DNA of 64,000 nucleotides, taken from positions 450,353 through 514,352 of the forward strand of contig NZ_GG670120.1 of assembly GCF_000159355.1 (NCBI RefSeq), given 5' to 3'. This DNA comes from Lactobacillus johnsonii ATCC 33200. GTDB lineage: Bacteria > Bacillota > Bacilli > Lactobacillales > Lactobacillaceae. The notes under the pieces were generated by a model, which saw only the letters and a program-made list of their open reading frames with translations, was not told where the DNA came from and made no database searches. A program made the position numbers and the translations under genes. Below are positions 6,795 through 17,287 of the stretch, piece by piece (positions within the stretch are counted from its first letter, which is position 1; every line of letters starts with the position of its first letter).

Positions 6795-9696
6795 TATAAA
6801 AGGCGACTTACTAGAGACAGTAAAAAATAATTTTATTGATAAAGATGACTATCTGGAGGTTGGTAATTTATCAGCTGGCTTGATTTTGAATCAATCAAAA
6901 GGTACTAATGTTTATCGTGTTTTAAAAATGGAATTAGCTACTTGTAAGTCTTTCACTTTTGCTGTTGCATTTATTAACCAACAAGGATTAGCATCATTAA
7001 AAACAGTATTACATGATCTCTATAAGCGTGGCATAAAGGGACGTATTCTAACTTCAACTTATTTATATTTTAATAAACCGGCAATTTTTAGAGATTTACT
7101 TGAGGTTCAGAATGCTGAAATTCGGTTATTTAATGAACGAAATGATAATGACGAGGTTCTTCCTTTTCATGCTAAGGGATACTTATTTGACCATGATAAA
7201 TATACTTCTGCAATTATTGGAAGTTCAAATTTAACCTCTAGTGCTATTTTTGGTAATTACGAGTGGAATTTACGTCTCAATTCTCTTTCAAATGCAAAGA
7301 TCACTCAAGAACTTACTTTTCAAATTGAAAATGAATGGAATAAGGCAATTCCTTTAACTAAAGAATGGTATGAAGCTTATAAATTAGAATATAAAAAAAT
7401 AAAAAAGAAAAACAACCTAGATCATCTAAATGATTATCAAATTGCAGATCAGAATATAATTGAGCCTAATTTAATGCAAAAGGCTGCCTTGGGAGAAATT
7501 GCAAATCTACGTCGAAAGGACATTAATAAGGCTTTGATTATTTCTGCTACTGGTACTGGAAAAACTTACTTAGGTGCGTTTGATGTTAAAAATTTTAAAC
7601 CTAGAAGATTTCTTTTTGTTGTACATCGTGAGCAAATTTTAGAAGATGCATTAGAAAGTTTTCATAAGGTAATAGGTGGAACAAAAAAAGAATATGGGAT
7701 ATTCAGTGGAAATGATCAAAGTGGAATTAAAGCTAAATATGTTTTTGCCACTTCTCAAACTTTATCAAAAGATATCAATTTGAAACAATTTGCTAAGGAT
7801 GAATTTGATTATGTGATGTTTGATGAGGCTCATCACTTAGGTGCAAGTCAATATCTAAAAATTTTTAATTATTTTGAACCTAAGTTTTGTTTAGGAATGA
7901 CTGCAACTCCGGAGAGAACAGACGATTTTAATATATTTAAGCTATTTGATTATCACATTGCATATGAAATCAGGTTGCAAGATGCTTTAGAAAATAAAAT
8001 GCTAGCTCCCTTTCAATACTATGGGGTTGAAGATTATGTTTATGAAGATCATGTTATCAGTGATACAAGTTCTCTAAGTGATCTAGTGGCTGATGAGCGC
8101 GTGGATTATATAATTGAACAAACGAAATACTACGGCTATTCCGGAGATATACTTCATGGATTAATTTTTTGTAGCAGAAATAAAGAAGCAGAGGAGTTAG
8201 CTGAAAGTCTCAGACAAAAAGGGATACAAGCAAAATCCCTATCAGGAAAAGACGATGTTGAAACTCGTGACGAAGTAGTTGAAGAACTAGAAAAAGGAAA
8301 GATTAATTACATTGTAACAGTTGATATTTTTAATGAGGGAATCGATATTCCTTGTATTAATCAAATAGTATTATTACGTAGTACTAAATCAAGTATTGTT
8401 TTTGTACAACAATTAGGTCGTGGACTACGTAAGTTTCCGGGTAAAGATTATTTAACAGTTATTGATTTTATTGGAGCATATGATAATAACTACATGATTC
8501 CAATGGCTTTATCAGGCGATAAATCACATAATCGAGATAATTTAAAAGACGATCTTGAGGTAGAGCCTATTTATGGTGTATCGGTTATTAATTTTACTCA
8601 TGTTGCTAAAGAAAGAATATATGAATCGATTAATCATTCTAATTTAACGGTTAAAAGGAAGCTCCGTAATGAGTATTTGAATGAGAAAAAGAAAATTGGT
8701 CGCATTCCTATGATGGCTGATCTGCAAGCTAATTCAATTGATTGTCAAGTAATTGCCGATAAATATAAGAATTACTATAAGTTTCTACTTGAAATGGGAG
8801 AAGAGATACCTAAATTAGAGACTTACCAAGAGAAAGTCTTGACATTTTTGACTGTTGTCTTAGCTAATGGAAAACGACAACATGAACTATTGCTTTTACA
8901 AGAATTATCAAAGAGAGAAAAAATAAGTAAAGAAGATTATAGTAAGATATTAAATAAAAATAATTGTTACTTTGATCAAAAAACTAGTGAATCTATAGAT
9001 TGCATTTTGTCTTTAAGCTTCTTCGACGGAAAAGCACTTCCTAATAAAGAATCATATGGTGGACGATCACTTATTAGCAATGAAGATAATTTTTATCAAC
9101 TTGATTCTGTTTTAAAAGAAAGTTTAAATAATACTTTCTTTAAAGATTTATTTGTAGATGCCCTTAAAACTGGAATACTACGATCAAAAAGATATAATTC
9201 AAATCAAAGTTTTACAGTTGGTGAGAGGTATACTCGTGCGGATGCATGTCGATTATTAAATTGGAAACACATTGTTTCAGGACAAAATATTGGTGGGTAT
9301 CGCTTTGATGATAACTTAAAGAATTGTCCAATTTTTGTAACATATGATAAGCGCAAAAGTCACTCGATTAATTATCCAGATCACTTTATTAGTCCCAGTT
9401 TGATGAATATTTATTCAAAGACTAATCGAAAATTAGATAGTAATGAAATAGCTAAATTTAAAGACCCAGATATTGATTTGCATTTATTTGTAAAAAAATC
9501 TGATGATGATGGAGTTAGCTTTATCTATCTTGGTGAGTGTAGTTCTATTAAGAATAGTTTTGTTCAAGAATATCAAAAAGTCATCAATAAAAAATCATTG
9601 GAGGAGAAAACGGTACCTGTGGTTTCTTTTAATCTTAAGTTGAAAATACCAGTTGAATTAAATAGATACTATATGTTAACTAAGCTCCAATATTAA
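6784..9696 (+). CDS. PLD-nuclease / SF2 helicase / DUF3427 protein
   Basis: This is a 970-aa multidomain protein. Residues about 30-200 form a phospholipase D-type (HKD) nuclease with HxKxxxxD (HAKGYLFD, about 128) and GSSN. A superfamily 2 helicase follows, with Walker A GTGKT (about 256), DEAH (about 346), the MTATPERTDD segment and the second RecA domain with QQLGRGLRK. The C-terminal third matches DUF3427-type regions. The start is TTG 6784, supported by GAGG at 6771-6774 and the 11-nt overlap with the Nudix gene. Proteins of this architecture are often found in defence islands; this one lies next to HsdR and Mrr. A DNA-degrading antiviral role is inference. Confidence 0.85.
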   Translation: MQDNIKGDLLETVKNNFIDKDDYLEVGNLSAGLILNQSKGTNVYRVLKMELATCKSFTFAVAFINQQGLASLKTVLHDLYKRGIKGRILTSTYLYFNKPAIFRDLLEVQNAEIRLFNERNDNDEVLPFHAKGYLFDHDKYTSAIIGSSNLTSSAIFGNYEWNLRLNSLSNAKITQELTFQIENEWNKAIPLTKEWYEAYKLEYKKIKKKNNLDHLNDYQIADQNIIEPNLMQKAALGEIANLRRKDINKALIISATGTGKTYLGAFDVKNFKPRRFLFVVHREQILEDALESFHKVIGGTKKEYGIFSGNDQSGIKAKYVFATSQTLSKDINLKQFAKDEFDYVMFDEAHHLGASQYLKIFNYFEPKFCLGMTATPERTDDFNIFKLFDYHIAYEIRLQDALENKMLAPFQYYGVEDYVYEDHVISDTSSLSDLVADERVDYIIEQTKYYGYSGDILHGLIFCSRNKEAEELAESLRQKGIQAKSLSGKDDVETRDEVVEELEKGKINYIVTVDIFNEGIDIPCINQIVLLRSTKSSIVFVQQLGRGLRKFPGKDYLTVIDFIGAYDNNYMIPMALSGDKSHNRDNLKDDLEVEPIYGVSVINFTHVAKERIYESINHSNLTVKRKLRNEYLNEKKKIGRIPMMADLQANSIDCQVIADKYKNYYKFLLEMGEEIPKLETYQEKVLTFLTVVLANGKRQHELLLLQELSKREKISKEDYSKILNKNNCYFDQKTSESIDCILSLSFFDGKALPNKESYGGRSLISNEDNFYQLDSVLKESLNNTFFKDLFVDALKTGILRSKRYNSNQSFTVGERYTRADACRLLNWKHIVSGQNIGGYRFDDNLKNCPIFVTYDKRKSHSINYPDHFISPSLMNIYSKTNRKLDSNEIAKFKDPDIDLHLFVKKSDDDGVSFIYLGECSSIKNSFVQEYQKVINKKSLEEKTVPVVSFNLKLKIPVELNRYYMLTKLQY

Positions 9697-9719
9697 GTAA
9701 AAAATGAATTTATTCCATT

Positions 9720-9749
9720 AAAACGGTTGATTAGCTAATCGACCGTTTT
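9720..9749. terminator. Terminator after the PLD-helicase gene
   Basis: AAAACGGTTGATTAG pairs with CTAATCGACCGTTTT (one G-T wobble) and is followed by a T-run. Confidence 0.8.
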
Positions 9750-9775
9750 TTCAACCGAAAAACGCGCGCAAAAAT

Positions 9776-9813
9776 AAAAACTACCGATTTTTAACTTAAA
9801 GTCGGTAGTTTTT
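9776..9813. terminator. Bidirectional terminator between convergent genes
   Basis: AAAAACTACCGA pairs with TCGGTAGTTTTT around a short loop. It lies just before the 3' end of the minus-strand prenyltransferase gene and can serve both directions. Confidence 0.75.
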
Positions 9814-9815
9814 TG

Positions 9816-10733
9816 CTATCTTTTTATTAAGGCTAAAATGAAAAATAGGCCAATGTAAATTGTGAAGTACAGTGACTCGTTTTTGATGAAGATCATATAG
9901 GTTTTGTGCTTGTCCGGATTATTGAAGAAAGTCTGTAAATTTTTCCATAAAAATGGGGTTATTAGCACAACTAGGGTATTAAACCAGCTAATTTGGTTTA
10001 TAGCTGCTAAAAGAATGGGAGTAAGAAAGCCCAGAATGGTAAGGATTTTCAATAAATAAATCGATTTTTTAGTTCCAAGATAACTTGCAAAGGTCTTTCT
10101 ACCATTAATAAGATCTTCACGTAAATCGCAGGTATTATTAGCTAGTTGGGTGGCAAAAAATAAGAAGAATATTGGTAAACACTTAAGTAGGGTCGTTAAG
10201 AAAGTGTTCCAGGTAAAAGTGTATTGTCCGCAAATGGCAACATACACGCCGACTTCAATAATAAAAACTGAAATCATCCCACTAACAATTAATTCACAAA
10301 ATTTGGTTGCATTAAGTGGCTTAGGACCAGCAGTATAAAAAATTCCAAAGAAATAGCCAATCATCCCCAGTATTAAAACAATATAGTTAGTTCGGTATAC
10401 TAAAATTAGACCTGGAATAGCTGAAACCATATACATAATGATCATTAATTTTTTAAGCGCCGGTAGTGAAAGTTTCATGCGCCCAATAGTATTAGTAACA
10501 ATTAAGAAATGCGGATCTTTGCCGTGCAAATAATCAAAATAGTCATCTGCAATATTAACTGCTAGATCAAATAAAAAGACATCTAAAAAGCAGAGTAAAA
10601 TATTGATAATGTTTAGATAGTGAAAGTCTTGATAGGCAATTGCACTGGCAAATAAAAACCAAATTAGATTTAAAGGCGCAATATAAATTTCTGATAGTTC
10701 GTAGAAGGCTGCCCAAGTAATTTTATTTCCCAT
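9816..10733 (-). CDS. menA: UbiA-family prenyltransferase (MenA-like)
   Basis: This is an integral membrane prenyltransferase that would attach a polyprenyl chain to an aromatic acceptor; MenA uses 1,4-dihydroxy-2-naphthoate in menaquinone synthesis. The 305-aa protein has about eight membrane segments, the first Asp-rich motif NIADDYFDY (about residue 60-68) and a second DLREDLINGRKT (about 205). No other men genes lie in the window. Lactobacilli of this group commonly lack a complete menaquinone pathway, so the true acceptor may be exogenous or different. It is transcribed away from yitT behind its own promoter and an inverted repeat in the leader. Confidence 0.8.
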   Translation of the reverse strand: MGNKITWAAFYELSEIYIAPLNLIWFLFASAIAYQDFHYLNIINILLCFLDVFLFDLAVNIADDYFDYLHGKDPHFLIVTNTIGRMKLSLPALKKLMIIMYMVSAIPGLILVYRTNYIVLILGMIGYFFGIFYTAGPKPLNATKFCELIVSGMISVFIIEVGVYVAICGQYTFTWNTFLTTLLKCLPIFFLFFATQLANNTCDLREDLINGRKTFASYLGTKKSIYLLKILTILGFLTPILLAAINQISWFNTLVVLITPFLWKNLQTFFNNPDKHKTYMIFIKNESLYFTIYIGLFFILALIKR

Positions 10734-10744
10734 TGTTTTCCTCG

Positions 10745-10776
10745 ATATTATAAATTAAATCCTTAATTTATAATAT
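10745..10776. repeat. 13-bp perfect inverted repeat in the menA leader
   Basis: ATATTATAAATTA and its reverse complement TAATTTATAATAT are separated by 6 nt. The element overlaps a probable minus-strand promoter (TTTACA then TATTAT) and lies just upstream of the menA GAGG ribosome binding site, so it may be an operator or an RNA hairpin. Confidence 0.6.
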
Positions 10777-10825
10777 TCATTTTTTAATTGATGTAAAATA
10801 GGGCGCTATAATTGACAGACAAAAA

Positions 10826-10843
10826 TTTGGAGTTAACTCCAAA
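10826..10843. promoter_or_regulatory. 18-bp perfect palindrome upstream of menA
   Basis: TTTGGAGTTAACTCCAAA is a perfect dyad lying between the yitT terminator and the menA promoter. It has no T-run of its own, so an operator is more likely than a terminator. Confidence 0.45.
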
Positions 10844-10865
10844 CTTTTTACCTTTAAAGATAAAA

Positions 10866-10891
10866 AAGAAACTAGCAACAACTAGTTTCTT
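10866..10891 (-). terminator. Terminator of yitT
   Basis: AAGAAACTAG pairs with CTAGTTTCTT; on the minus strand the hairpin is followed by a run of T. Confidence 0.75.
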
Positions 10892-10901
10892 CCTTAAATT
10901 A

Positions 10902-11792
10902 CTATCTTCTAAAGAAAATATGTCTCTTTTTTCTTTCGTAAGTAAAGCCTTGACCTAGTGCTTCATGAACATCGATAACTGAAACAAAGGCATTAGGATC
11001 TTCACGCAAGATTAATTCTTTAACCTGACTAATTTCACGCGGTGAAATTACACAGTAAATGATTTTTTTAGCTGATCGATCAAATCCACCCTCTGCATTT
11101 ATGAAGGTATATCCTCGATCTAGCTGAACATCAATCATTTTAGCGATCTGTTCATATTTATCAGAAATAATAAACAATCCCCGTGCAGCATAGGAACCAG
11201 CTTGAATAGAATCAGTAATTCTAGCTAAAACAAAACTAGCTAGCAAAGTATAAATCATATGCTTAATATCAAGATAACTAAGAGAAATCGTTAATACAAA
11301 TGCATCAAGAGCGAGTAAAGATTTTCCAACCGGAATTCCTAATTTTAAGTCTAAGATTCTCGCAATAATATCTGTTCCACCTGTGGTTCCGCCATATTTA
11401 AATACAATACCGATTCCAACACCAGAAAACAAACCTGCTAGTACACCAGCAATAAAAAGATCATGATCTAAATTTAATTGGTTTATAATAGGAAGATGAA
11501 GCCAAAAGGATAAGAAGAAGGATAGACAAAGTGTACCCCAGATTGTCAAGGCAAGGAGCCGTTTGCCCATAAAGCGATATCCGATTATAATTAGGGGGAT
11601 ATTTAGAAGTAACGTAGATAAACCTGGATTGATGTGGAACCAATACCGAAGTAAAAGGGCAATACCACTAATCCCGCCATCAGCAAGTTTGTTAGGGATG
11701 CTGATGGCATCTAAGCTAAAGGCATATATGCTGCAGCCTAGAGTAATAAAGAAGATTTGTTTAAAGAGTTGTTTATTAAATAATTTAGTCAT
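10902..11792 (-). CDS. YitT family membrane protein (DUF161 + DUF2179)
   Basis: This 296-aa protein has five to six membrane segments over residues about 10-205, with the conserved [14 protein letters not shown] and [13 protein letters not shown] stretches of the YitT family. A soluble DUF2179 domain (about 215-285, [22 protein letters not shown]...) closes it. The function of the family is not established; transport has been suggested. The GAAGGAAG ribosome binding site lies 6-8 nt before the ATG on the minus strand. It is divergent from cca, whose start lies only 56 nt away, so the two promoters must overlap. Confidence 0.85.
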   Translation of the reverse strand: MTKLFNKQLFKQIFFITLGCSIYAFSLDAISIPNKLADGGISGIALLLRYWFHINPGLSTLLLNIPLIIIGYRFMGKRLLALTIWGTLCLSFFLSFWLHLPIINQLNLDHDLFIAGVLAGLFSGVGIGIVFKYGGTTGGTDIIARILDLKLGIPVGKSLLALDAFVLTISLSYLDIKHMIYTLLASFVLARITDSIQAGSYAARGLFIISDKYEQIAKMIDVQLDRGYTFINAEGGFDRSAKKIIYCVISPREISQVKELILREDPNAFVSVIDVHEALGQGFTYERKKRHIFFRR

Positions 11793-11848
11793 GTTACTTC
11801 CTTCTTTCTATATTAAGACGTGTGAAAATTAAGGGGAATAGGGAATAT

Positions 11849-13045
11849 ATGAAGATTAATAATTTACCTAAAGTTTTTACTGCCGCGCTTCCAGTTTTAA
11901 AAGAGATTAATGAGGCGGGGTATGAGGCCTATTTTGTCGGCGGGAGTGTGCGAGACTTGCTTTTAAATCGGCACATTCATGATGTCGATATTGCAACTAG
12001 CGCCTATCCAATGGAAATTAAGCAAATTTTTAAGAAAACAGTTGATACTGGAATTAAGCACGGAACCGTCACTGTTCTTTATGAGGGTGAAAGCTATGAG
12101 ATTACAACTTTCAGAACTGAATCTGGCTACCAAGATTTCCGTAGACCCGACCATGTAACTTTTGTCCAAAACCTATCAGAAGATTTAAAGCGGCGTGATT
12201 TCACTATTAATGCTCTAGCAATGGACGTAGATGGTAATATTATTGATCACTTTGACGGACTAGGTGACTTAGAAAAGCATTTGATTCGTGCAGTTGGAAA
12301 AGCTGAGAATCGTTTTCATGAAGATGCCTTGAGAATGATGCGTGCAGTTCGATTCATGAGTCAATTGCAATTTACGCTTGAACCAGAAACAGAACAGGCA
12401 ATTAGTGACAATCATGAGTTACTAAGTAAAATTTCTGTTGAACGTATCAGAGATGAATTCGTAAAAATGGGTATTGCTCTTGGCAGCCAAAAGGCATTCC
12501 AAATCTTTTTAGATACTGGTTTATCAGAAGAAGTACCTGGTTTTAGGGGTAAAAAAGAGAATTTAGCTCTTTATCCTCAACTTAATTTTAGCCCTACTAA
12601 TGAAGCTAATCTATGGGCTTTGATGATTATTTTACTAAAATTACCAAATGACAAGATTCCTCACTTTATGCGGATGTGGAAGAATTCTAATGCAATGGAG
12701 CGTCAAGTAGCTGATATTGTTGCTTTCTTTGACTTAATTAGTTCGCATGCTCCAAATAATTATGATCTGTATAAAGCTGGTTTAGAAACAATTGTTTCAA
12801 CAATCGATTTAGCTCATATTTTGGGCCAACCAATCAATGGGAGTGCCTTGGTTGATAGTTACGAAGCATTACCAATTAAGAATAATCGTGACTTAGTAGT
12901 AGATGGACACTTTTTATTAAAAAATGGTATCCCAGCTGGACCAAGAGTTGGGCTTTTATTAGAAGAAATCAAAAAAGCCGTTTTAGAGGGAGTAATTAGT
13001 AATAACGAGGCAGCGATTACTGAATTTATTTCTTTAAATCATTAA
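11849..13045 (+). CDS. cca: CCA-adding tRNA nucleotidyltransferase
   Basis: This enzyme adds or repairs the 3' CCA end of tRNAs in the cytoplasm. The class II nucleotidyltransferase head is clear: GGSVRDLLL (about residue 31) and the metal-binding HDVDIATSA, then [10 protein letters not shown] and the neck motif [12 protein letters not shown]. The length of 398 aa is usual for Firmicutes. A GTG at 11822 would add nine residues, but the ATG at 11849 is preceded by the purine-rich GGGAAT and matches the family N-terminus. It is convergent with the hemolysin III gene across a shared terminator. Confidence 0.95.
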   Translation: MKINNLPKVFTAALPVLKEINEAGYEAYFVGGSVRDLLLNRHIHDVDIATSAYPMEIKQIFKKTVDTGIKHGTVTVLYEGESYEITTFRTESGYQDFRRPDHVTFVQNLSEDLKRRDFTINALAMDVDGNIIDHFDGLGDLEKHLIRAVGKAENRFHEDALRMMRAVRFMSQLQFTLEPETEQAISDNHELLSKISVERIRDEFVKMGIALGSQKAFQIFLDTGLSEEVPGFRGKKENLALYPQLNFSPTNEANLWALMIILLKLPNDKIPHFMRMWKNSNAMERQVADIVAFFDLISSHAPNNYDLYKAGLETIVSTIDLAHILGQPINGSALVDSYEALPIKNNRDLVVDGHFLLKNGIPAGPRVGLLLEEIKKAVLEGVISNNEAAITEFISLNH

Positions 13046-13051
13046 CTAAAA

Positions 13052-13086
13052 AAGCAGGCAGTGATAATTGTGTTCACTGTCTGCTT
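13052..13086. terminator. Bidirectional terminator cca / hemolysin III
   Basis: AAGCAGGCAGTGA pairs with TCACTGTCTGCTT (one wobble, 9-nt loop), with T-runs on both strands. Confidence 0.85.
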
Positions 13087-13091
13087 CTTTT

Positions 13092-13757
13092 TTAAACATA
13101 GAATAGAATTGAAAAATACATCAGAATTGAGCCTAATAAAACAAACATGTGCCAAATCACATGAATGTAGGGAACACCGCGCATTGAAAATAAAATTGCA
13201 CCGACAGTATAGGCAATTCCGCCCCAGACTAAGAGCCAAAATCCAGTTGGCCCAAGAACTGGGTAAAGGGTACTGGAAGCAATAATCACAATCCAGCCCA
13301 TTAATACGTAAAGGATAGTATCTAAAACAACATGTTTTCCCTGATTAAAGATATAAAATAAAATGCCAAAAATGGCTAGGGCTAAAATAATACCAAACAT
13401 TACCCATCCCTTTACCCCGCCAATTGCGACTAAGGTATAAGGGGTGTAGGTTCCAGTAATTAAAATAAAAATTGAAGAGTGATCGAATATTTGAAATACT
13501 CGCCTAGCTCGGGTAAAAATCAAACTATGGTAGAGTGTTGAAAAAAGATAAAGGATAACCAAACTAGAACCATAAAGAGTAAAAGCTGTCACCCTCAGGG
13601 CACTTCCTGTATGGGCAGCTTTCACAATTAAAATTACTAATCCTGCAACAGCTAGCCCAAAGCCAATTCCATGAGTAATAGCACTAAAAATGTTGTTCAA
13701 AATGTTATAGGTTTTAGACCGATTTTTAGGTTCTTGCCACAATTGTTTAAAAGACAT
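13092..13757 (-). CDS. Hemolysin III family membrane protein (YqfA/TrhA)
   Basis: This 221-aa, seven-segment membrane protein belongs to the PAQR/HlyIII family. Conserved landmarks are NIFSAITHGIGFG near residue 22-34, STLYHSL (about 77), FDHSSIFILITGTYTP (about 91-106) and the C-terminal HVIWHMFVLLGS, which supply the family's His/Asp metal-site residues. In other bacteria the family has been linked to membrane fluidity homeostasis; haemolysis is mostly a historical label. It is a single gene, convergent with cca. Confidence 0.88.
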   Translation of the reverse strand: MSFKQLWQEPKNRSKTYNILNNIFSAITHGIGFGLAVAGLVILIVKAAHTGSALRVTAFTLYGSSLVILYLFSTLYHSLIFTRARRVFQIFDHSSIFILITGTYTPYTLVAIGGVKGWVMFGIILALAIFGILFYIFNQGKHVVLDTILYVLMGWIVIIASSTLYPVLGPTGFWLLVWGGIAYTVGAILFSMRGVPYIHVIWHMFVLLGSILMYFSILFYV

Positions 13758-13839
13758 TCATTTATTCCGCCTTATATAATAACTTTATAATCTATTTAAT
13801 AAATTTTAACTCATTTTTGTATTTTTGATATACTTGAGA

Positions 13840-13867
13840 TTGTACTTAATAAATTCTAACATAGAAT
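13840..13867 (+). promoter_or_regulatory. Probable promoter of the DegV gene
   Basis: TTGTAC (13840-13845) and TAGAAT (13862-13867) are spaced 16 nt, upstream of an AGGGGA ribosome binding site and the ATG at 13902. Confidence 0.45.
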
Positions 13868-13901
13868 AATAATTATAGAAGAATAGGGGATAGCACTTAG
13901 A

Positions 13902-14759
13902 ATGGCTAAGATTAAAGTAGTAACTGATTCCTCAGTTCAATTAACTCCTGAAGAAATTGATAAATACGATATTACAGTCGTTTCATTAACTATTACTATC
14001 GATGGTAAGACTTACACAGATGGCATTGATATCAGTCGAGAAGAATTTGTAAAGAAGATGGATGCGTCTGAAGAATTACCAAAGACAAGTCAACCATCAA
14101 TTGGAATTTTTGAAAAAATATTTAAAGAATTAACTGCCGATGGAAGCCAAGTAGTAGGAATTTTTCTTGCTCGTTCTTTAAGCGGGACAATTGAAGCTGC
14201 TAGACAGGCTGCTGACATAATTGGAAAGACTAAAGAAGTAACTTTAATTGATTCTGAACTAACTGATCGTGCAGAAGCTTATCAAGTGCTGGCCGCTGCT
14301 AAGGATGCGCAAGCAGGCAAGAGTCTTGAAGAAATTGTAAATCAAGTTGAAGACCTTAAAAAGAAGCAAAAATTACAGATGATGGTAGTTAACCTAAATA
14401 ACTTGATTAAAGGTGGACGTCTTGGCCCATTAGCTGGTAAAATTGCTACTTTACTAAATATTAGAATTGAATTGCATATGCCAGGTGGAAATTTAGACGT
14501 TGCTAAGAAAGGCCGCGGAAAGAAGTTTTCTAAGAACTTTAATAAACGTGTTTTAAAAGATATTGAAGAACATAAACAAGATATCAAAGAAGTAGCAATT
14601 TCTTATGTTGATACGCCTGAAGATATGGAAGTTTGGACTAATAAAATTAAAGAAATTAACCCTGATATTAAAGTGTTAACTCGTGTTACTAGTCCAATTA
14701 TTGCAACTCATGCTGGTAGTGGTGCTTATGCAGTATTCTACACAACGGAGGACTTTTAA
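13902..14759 (+). CDS. DegV family fatty-acid-binding protein (FakB type)
   Basis: This 285-aa DegV-fold protein should bind a fatty acid and present it to the FakA kinase for incorporation into phospholipid. The N-terminal VTDSSVQLT, the TSQPSIGIF segment (about 65-73) and [14 protein letters not shown] are family marks; the C-terminal half ends with [17 protein letters not shown]. No fakA gene lies nearby. The stop TAA shares one base with the ATG of the following yozE gene, so the two are probably translated together. Confidence 0.9.
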   Translation: MAKIKVVTDSSVQLTPEEIDKYDITVVSLTITIDGKTYTDGIDISREEFVKKMDASEELPKTSQPSIGIFEKIFKELTADGSQVVGIFLARSLSGTIEAARQAADIIGKTKEVTLIDSELTDRAEAYQVLAAAKDAQAGKSLEEIVNQVEDLKKKQKLQMMVVNLNNLIKGGRLGPLAGKIATLLNIRIELHMPGGNLDVAKKGRGKKFSKNFNKRVLKDIEEHKQDIKEVAISYVDTPEDMEVWTNKIKEINPDIKVLTRVTSPIIATHAGSGAYAVFYTTEDF

Positions 14760-14986
14760 TGGCTTATCGTGAGAGCTTTTATCGTTTTTTAATGACTCAA
14801 AGAAATCCTGATTCTTTAGATGATATTGCTGAATTTGCTAACAATGCTCAACATGACAGTTCTTTTCCAAAACAAGAAGAAGACTATGAAAAATTGTCAG
14901 AATATTTAGAATTAAATGCTGGTTATTTACCAAGCATGAGCGTTTTTGACAAGGCATATCAATTATATTTAGATAATATGAACTGA
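14759..14986 (+). CDS. YozE/UPF0346 small protein
   Basis: This is a 75-aa soluble protein of the YozE (UPF0346) family, a compact SAM-like helical fold. The recognisable pattern is [12 protein letters not shown], the [19 protein letters not shown] stretch and a C-terminal helix. Function is unknown. It overlaps the DegV stop by one base (TAATG) and lies 7 nt before the S41 protease gene, so it sits in a three-gene operon. Confidence 0.88.
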   Translation: MAYRESFYRFLMTQRNPDSLDDIAEFANNAQHDSSFPKQEEDYEKLSEYLELNAGYLPSMSVFDKAYQLYLDNMN

Positions 14987-14993
14987 GGCTAAT

Positions 14994-16445
14994 ATGGCAG
15001 AAGTAGAACCAAATAATTCTCATCAAAATAAAGAAATTTCAAATAATAAAAAGAAGCATCTTCCCAAATATGCTCAATTTTTGTTAACTGGTATAGCTGG
15101 TGCGGCAATTGGTGCAGGTTTGACCTTTGGAATTATGGAAGTTAAGGAACTAAAGTCACCTTTTTATCAAGTTGAAAAAGTGTATGAGCAATTACAAGGT
15201 TCATATTATAAAAAAGTCTCACCACAAACGTTGCGCCAAGGGGCAATTAACGGGATGCTTAATAGTCTTAATGATCCTTTTTCTGAGGGATTAAGTGGGG
15301 CAAACCAAGAACAAGTTAATAATATTTTAGAGGGTTCGAGCTTTGGCGGAGTAGGTATTCAGATGGCAGTACGCAACAATAAAGTTGTTGTGGACTCTAT
15401 TGTTGCTGACTCTCCAGCTTCAAAAAGTACTATTAAACCTGGCGATGAGATTGTTGCTGTTAATAATAAAAAAGTAAGTGCAGCTCAGTTTAGTAAAGTA
15501 GCTCCTTTAGTTAGAGGAAAAATTGGTACAAAAGTTACCTTGAAACTTAGACGTGCTAATTCTACTTTCAACGTTACCTTAAAGCGCGCTAAAATCTCCC
15601 AATCTAGCTTAACTAAGCGAACTGAAGGTAACGCAACAATTATTACAATTACACAATTTGACGTTAATACCGCTAAAGATTTAAAGAGTGCTTTAAAGTC
15701 AATTAATACTAAAAAATATCCTAAGTTAATTATTGACTTACAGGATAATCCTGGTGGCGCAATGGATGCTGCTTTGAAGTCTGCATCATATTTCTTGCCA
15801 AATAATAAAATTATTATGCAATATCAGGACCGCAAACAAAAAGAAGTTATTCGCTCTGATAAAAAGCTTTCTGGGGGCTACCATACAAACCTAAAGCCAA
15901 TTATTTTAATTAATGCAAATACAGCTAGTGCTAGTGAAATCTTTACCGCAGCTCTTGTTCAAAATCATCGGGCAGTTTCTGTCGGTCAAACAAGCTATGG
16001 TAAGGGAACAGTGCAGGAAGTAGGGCAGACGCAAGATTCTGAATATAAATATACAATTGCTAAGTGGCTTACTCCAAATGGAACTTGGATCAACCAAAAG
16101 GGGCTAAAGCCAACCTATCCTGTTCCTGAATCTTCTTTAGCTAAACTACCTCAATTCCAAAGTATGAGTATTTTGAAGAAATCAATGACTGGTGTTGATG
16201 TGGCAACTCTGCAGCAATACTTGACTGCCTTAGGTTATATGCCAAAGTATGTTACAGGAGTTTTTGATGATAAAACCAAGAATGCGGTTATTGAGTTTCA
16301 AAAAGCTCATGGCTTGACAGCAGATGGTATAGTAAATGGGCAAGTACAAGCACAACTTTATTTAGCAGTTGCACAAAAACTGCAAGATGATAATTCTGCT
16401 TTAAAGAAGGCAATGAGTTTAAATCTAAAGGATATGGAGGATTAA
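14994..16445 (+). CDS. S41 family carboxy-terminal processing protease (CtpA-like)
   Basis: This is a membrane-anchored serine protease that cleaves exported proteins. After a short basic N-terminus there is one membrane anchor (about residues 27-50), a PDZ domain (about 115-190, [12 protein letters not shown]...), the S41 core with the nucleophile in [11 protein letters not shown] (about 305) and the Lys in [10 protein letters not shown] (about 335), and a C-terminal peptidoglycan-binding type 1 domain (about 390-460). This 483-aa layout is typical of Gram-positive CtpA. The ATG follows GAGGCTAAT. Substrates are unknown. Confidence 0.92.
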   Translation: MAEVEPNNSHQNKEISNNKKKHLPKYAQFLLTGIAGAAIGAGLTFGIMEVKELKSPFYQVEKVYEQLQGSYYKKVSPQTLRQGAINGMLNSLNDPFSEGLSGANQEQVNNILEGSSFGGVGIQMAVRNNKVVVDSIVADSPASKSTIKPGDEIVAVNNKKVSAAQFSKVAPLVRGKIGTKVTLKLRRANSTFNVTLKRAKISQSSLTKRTEGNATIITITQFDVNTAKDLKSALKSINTKKYPKLIIDLQDNPGGAMDAALKSASYFLPNNKIIMQYQDRKQKEVIRSDKKLSGGYHTNLKPIILINANTASASEIFTAALVQNHRAVSVGQTSYGKGTVQEVGQTQDSEYKYTIAKWLTPNGTWINQKGLKPTYPVPESSLAKLPQFQSMSILKKSMTGVDVATLQQYLTALGYMPKYVTGVFDDKTKNAVIEFQKAHGLTADGIVNGQVQAQLYLAVAQKLQDDNSALKKAMSLNLKDMED

Positions 16446-16447
16446 AA

Positions 16448-17287
16448 ATGGCAACTATTCAATGGTATCCAGGACATATGAATAAGGCTAAAAATCAGTT
16501 AGAAGATAATCTAGACCTGATTGATGTCTTAATCGAAGTTTTAGATGCGCGTTTACCAGTTTCTTCTCGTAATCCAATGATTGGACAATTAACAAAGAAG
16601 AAACCGCATATTATTGTTTTAAATAAGGCTGATTTGGCTGATCCAATTCAAACTAAAAAATGGACCCGTTATTATCAAGATGAGGGTAACTTCGTGATTT
16701 CGATGGATGCCCAGCATACTACAAATATGACTAGTCTATTTAAAATTATTAAGTTGGCTGGTAAGGAAAAGACAGATAAATTAATTGCAAAAGGTGCATC
16801 AAATCCAATGATTCGAGTAGCTATTGCAGGAATTCCAAACTGTGGTAAATCTACTATTATTAATCGTATGGTTGGAAGAAATGCTGCAATTGTTGGTGAT
16901 AAGCCTGGTGTAACACGTGGACAGAGTTGGTTAAAGACAAAGACTAATGTTCAGATTTTAGATACACCAGGGATTTTGTGGCCTAAGTTTTCTGATCAAG
17001 AAGTAGGTTACAAATTAGCAGCTTGCGGGGCAATTAAAGCGGATATTTTTCATCCCGATGACGTTGCCTTATTTGTGATTGAATTTTTGAAGCAAAATTA
17101 TCGCGATGATCTTGTTAAATTTGCACGAATTTCAAGTGAAGAGATGGACAGTATGTCTAATCCAGATTTATTGTTAGCAATGACCAATAAATACGGTATG
17201 CGAGATGACTATGATAAGTTTTCACTCTTTATGCTTCAACGCTTACGTAAGGGAAAATTGGGAAGGATTACGTTCGATCTTAGATGA
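16448..17287 (+). CDS. rbgA: Ribosome biogenesis GTPase RbgA (YlqF)
   Basis: This circularly permuted GTPase is needed for late assembly of the 50S subunit. Motif order is G4 (NKAD, about 58), then G1 (GIPNCGKST, about 129), then G3 (DTPG, about 175), as expected for the YlqF/RbgA family. The N-terminus [11 protein letters not shown] is diagnostic. Its length is 279 aa. It starts 2 nt after the S41 gene, and its TGA overlaps the rnhB ATG (ATGA), the usual rbgA-rnhB pairing of Firmicutes. Confidence 0.96.
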   Translation: MATIQWYPGHMNKAKNQLEDNLDLIDVLIEVLDARLPVSSRNPMIGQLTKKKPHIIVLNKADLADPIQTKKWTRYYQDEGNFVISMDAQHTTNMTSLFKIIKLAGKEKTDKLIAKGASNPMIRVAIAGIPNCGKSTIINRMVGRNAAIVGDKPGVTRGQSWLKTKTNVQILDTPGILWPKFSDQEVGYKLAACGAIKADIFHPDDVALFVIEFLKQNYRDDLVKFARISSEEMDSMSNPDLLLAMTNKYGMRDDYDKFSLFMLQRLRKGKLGRITFDLR

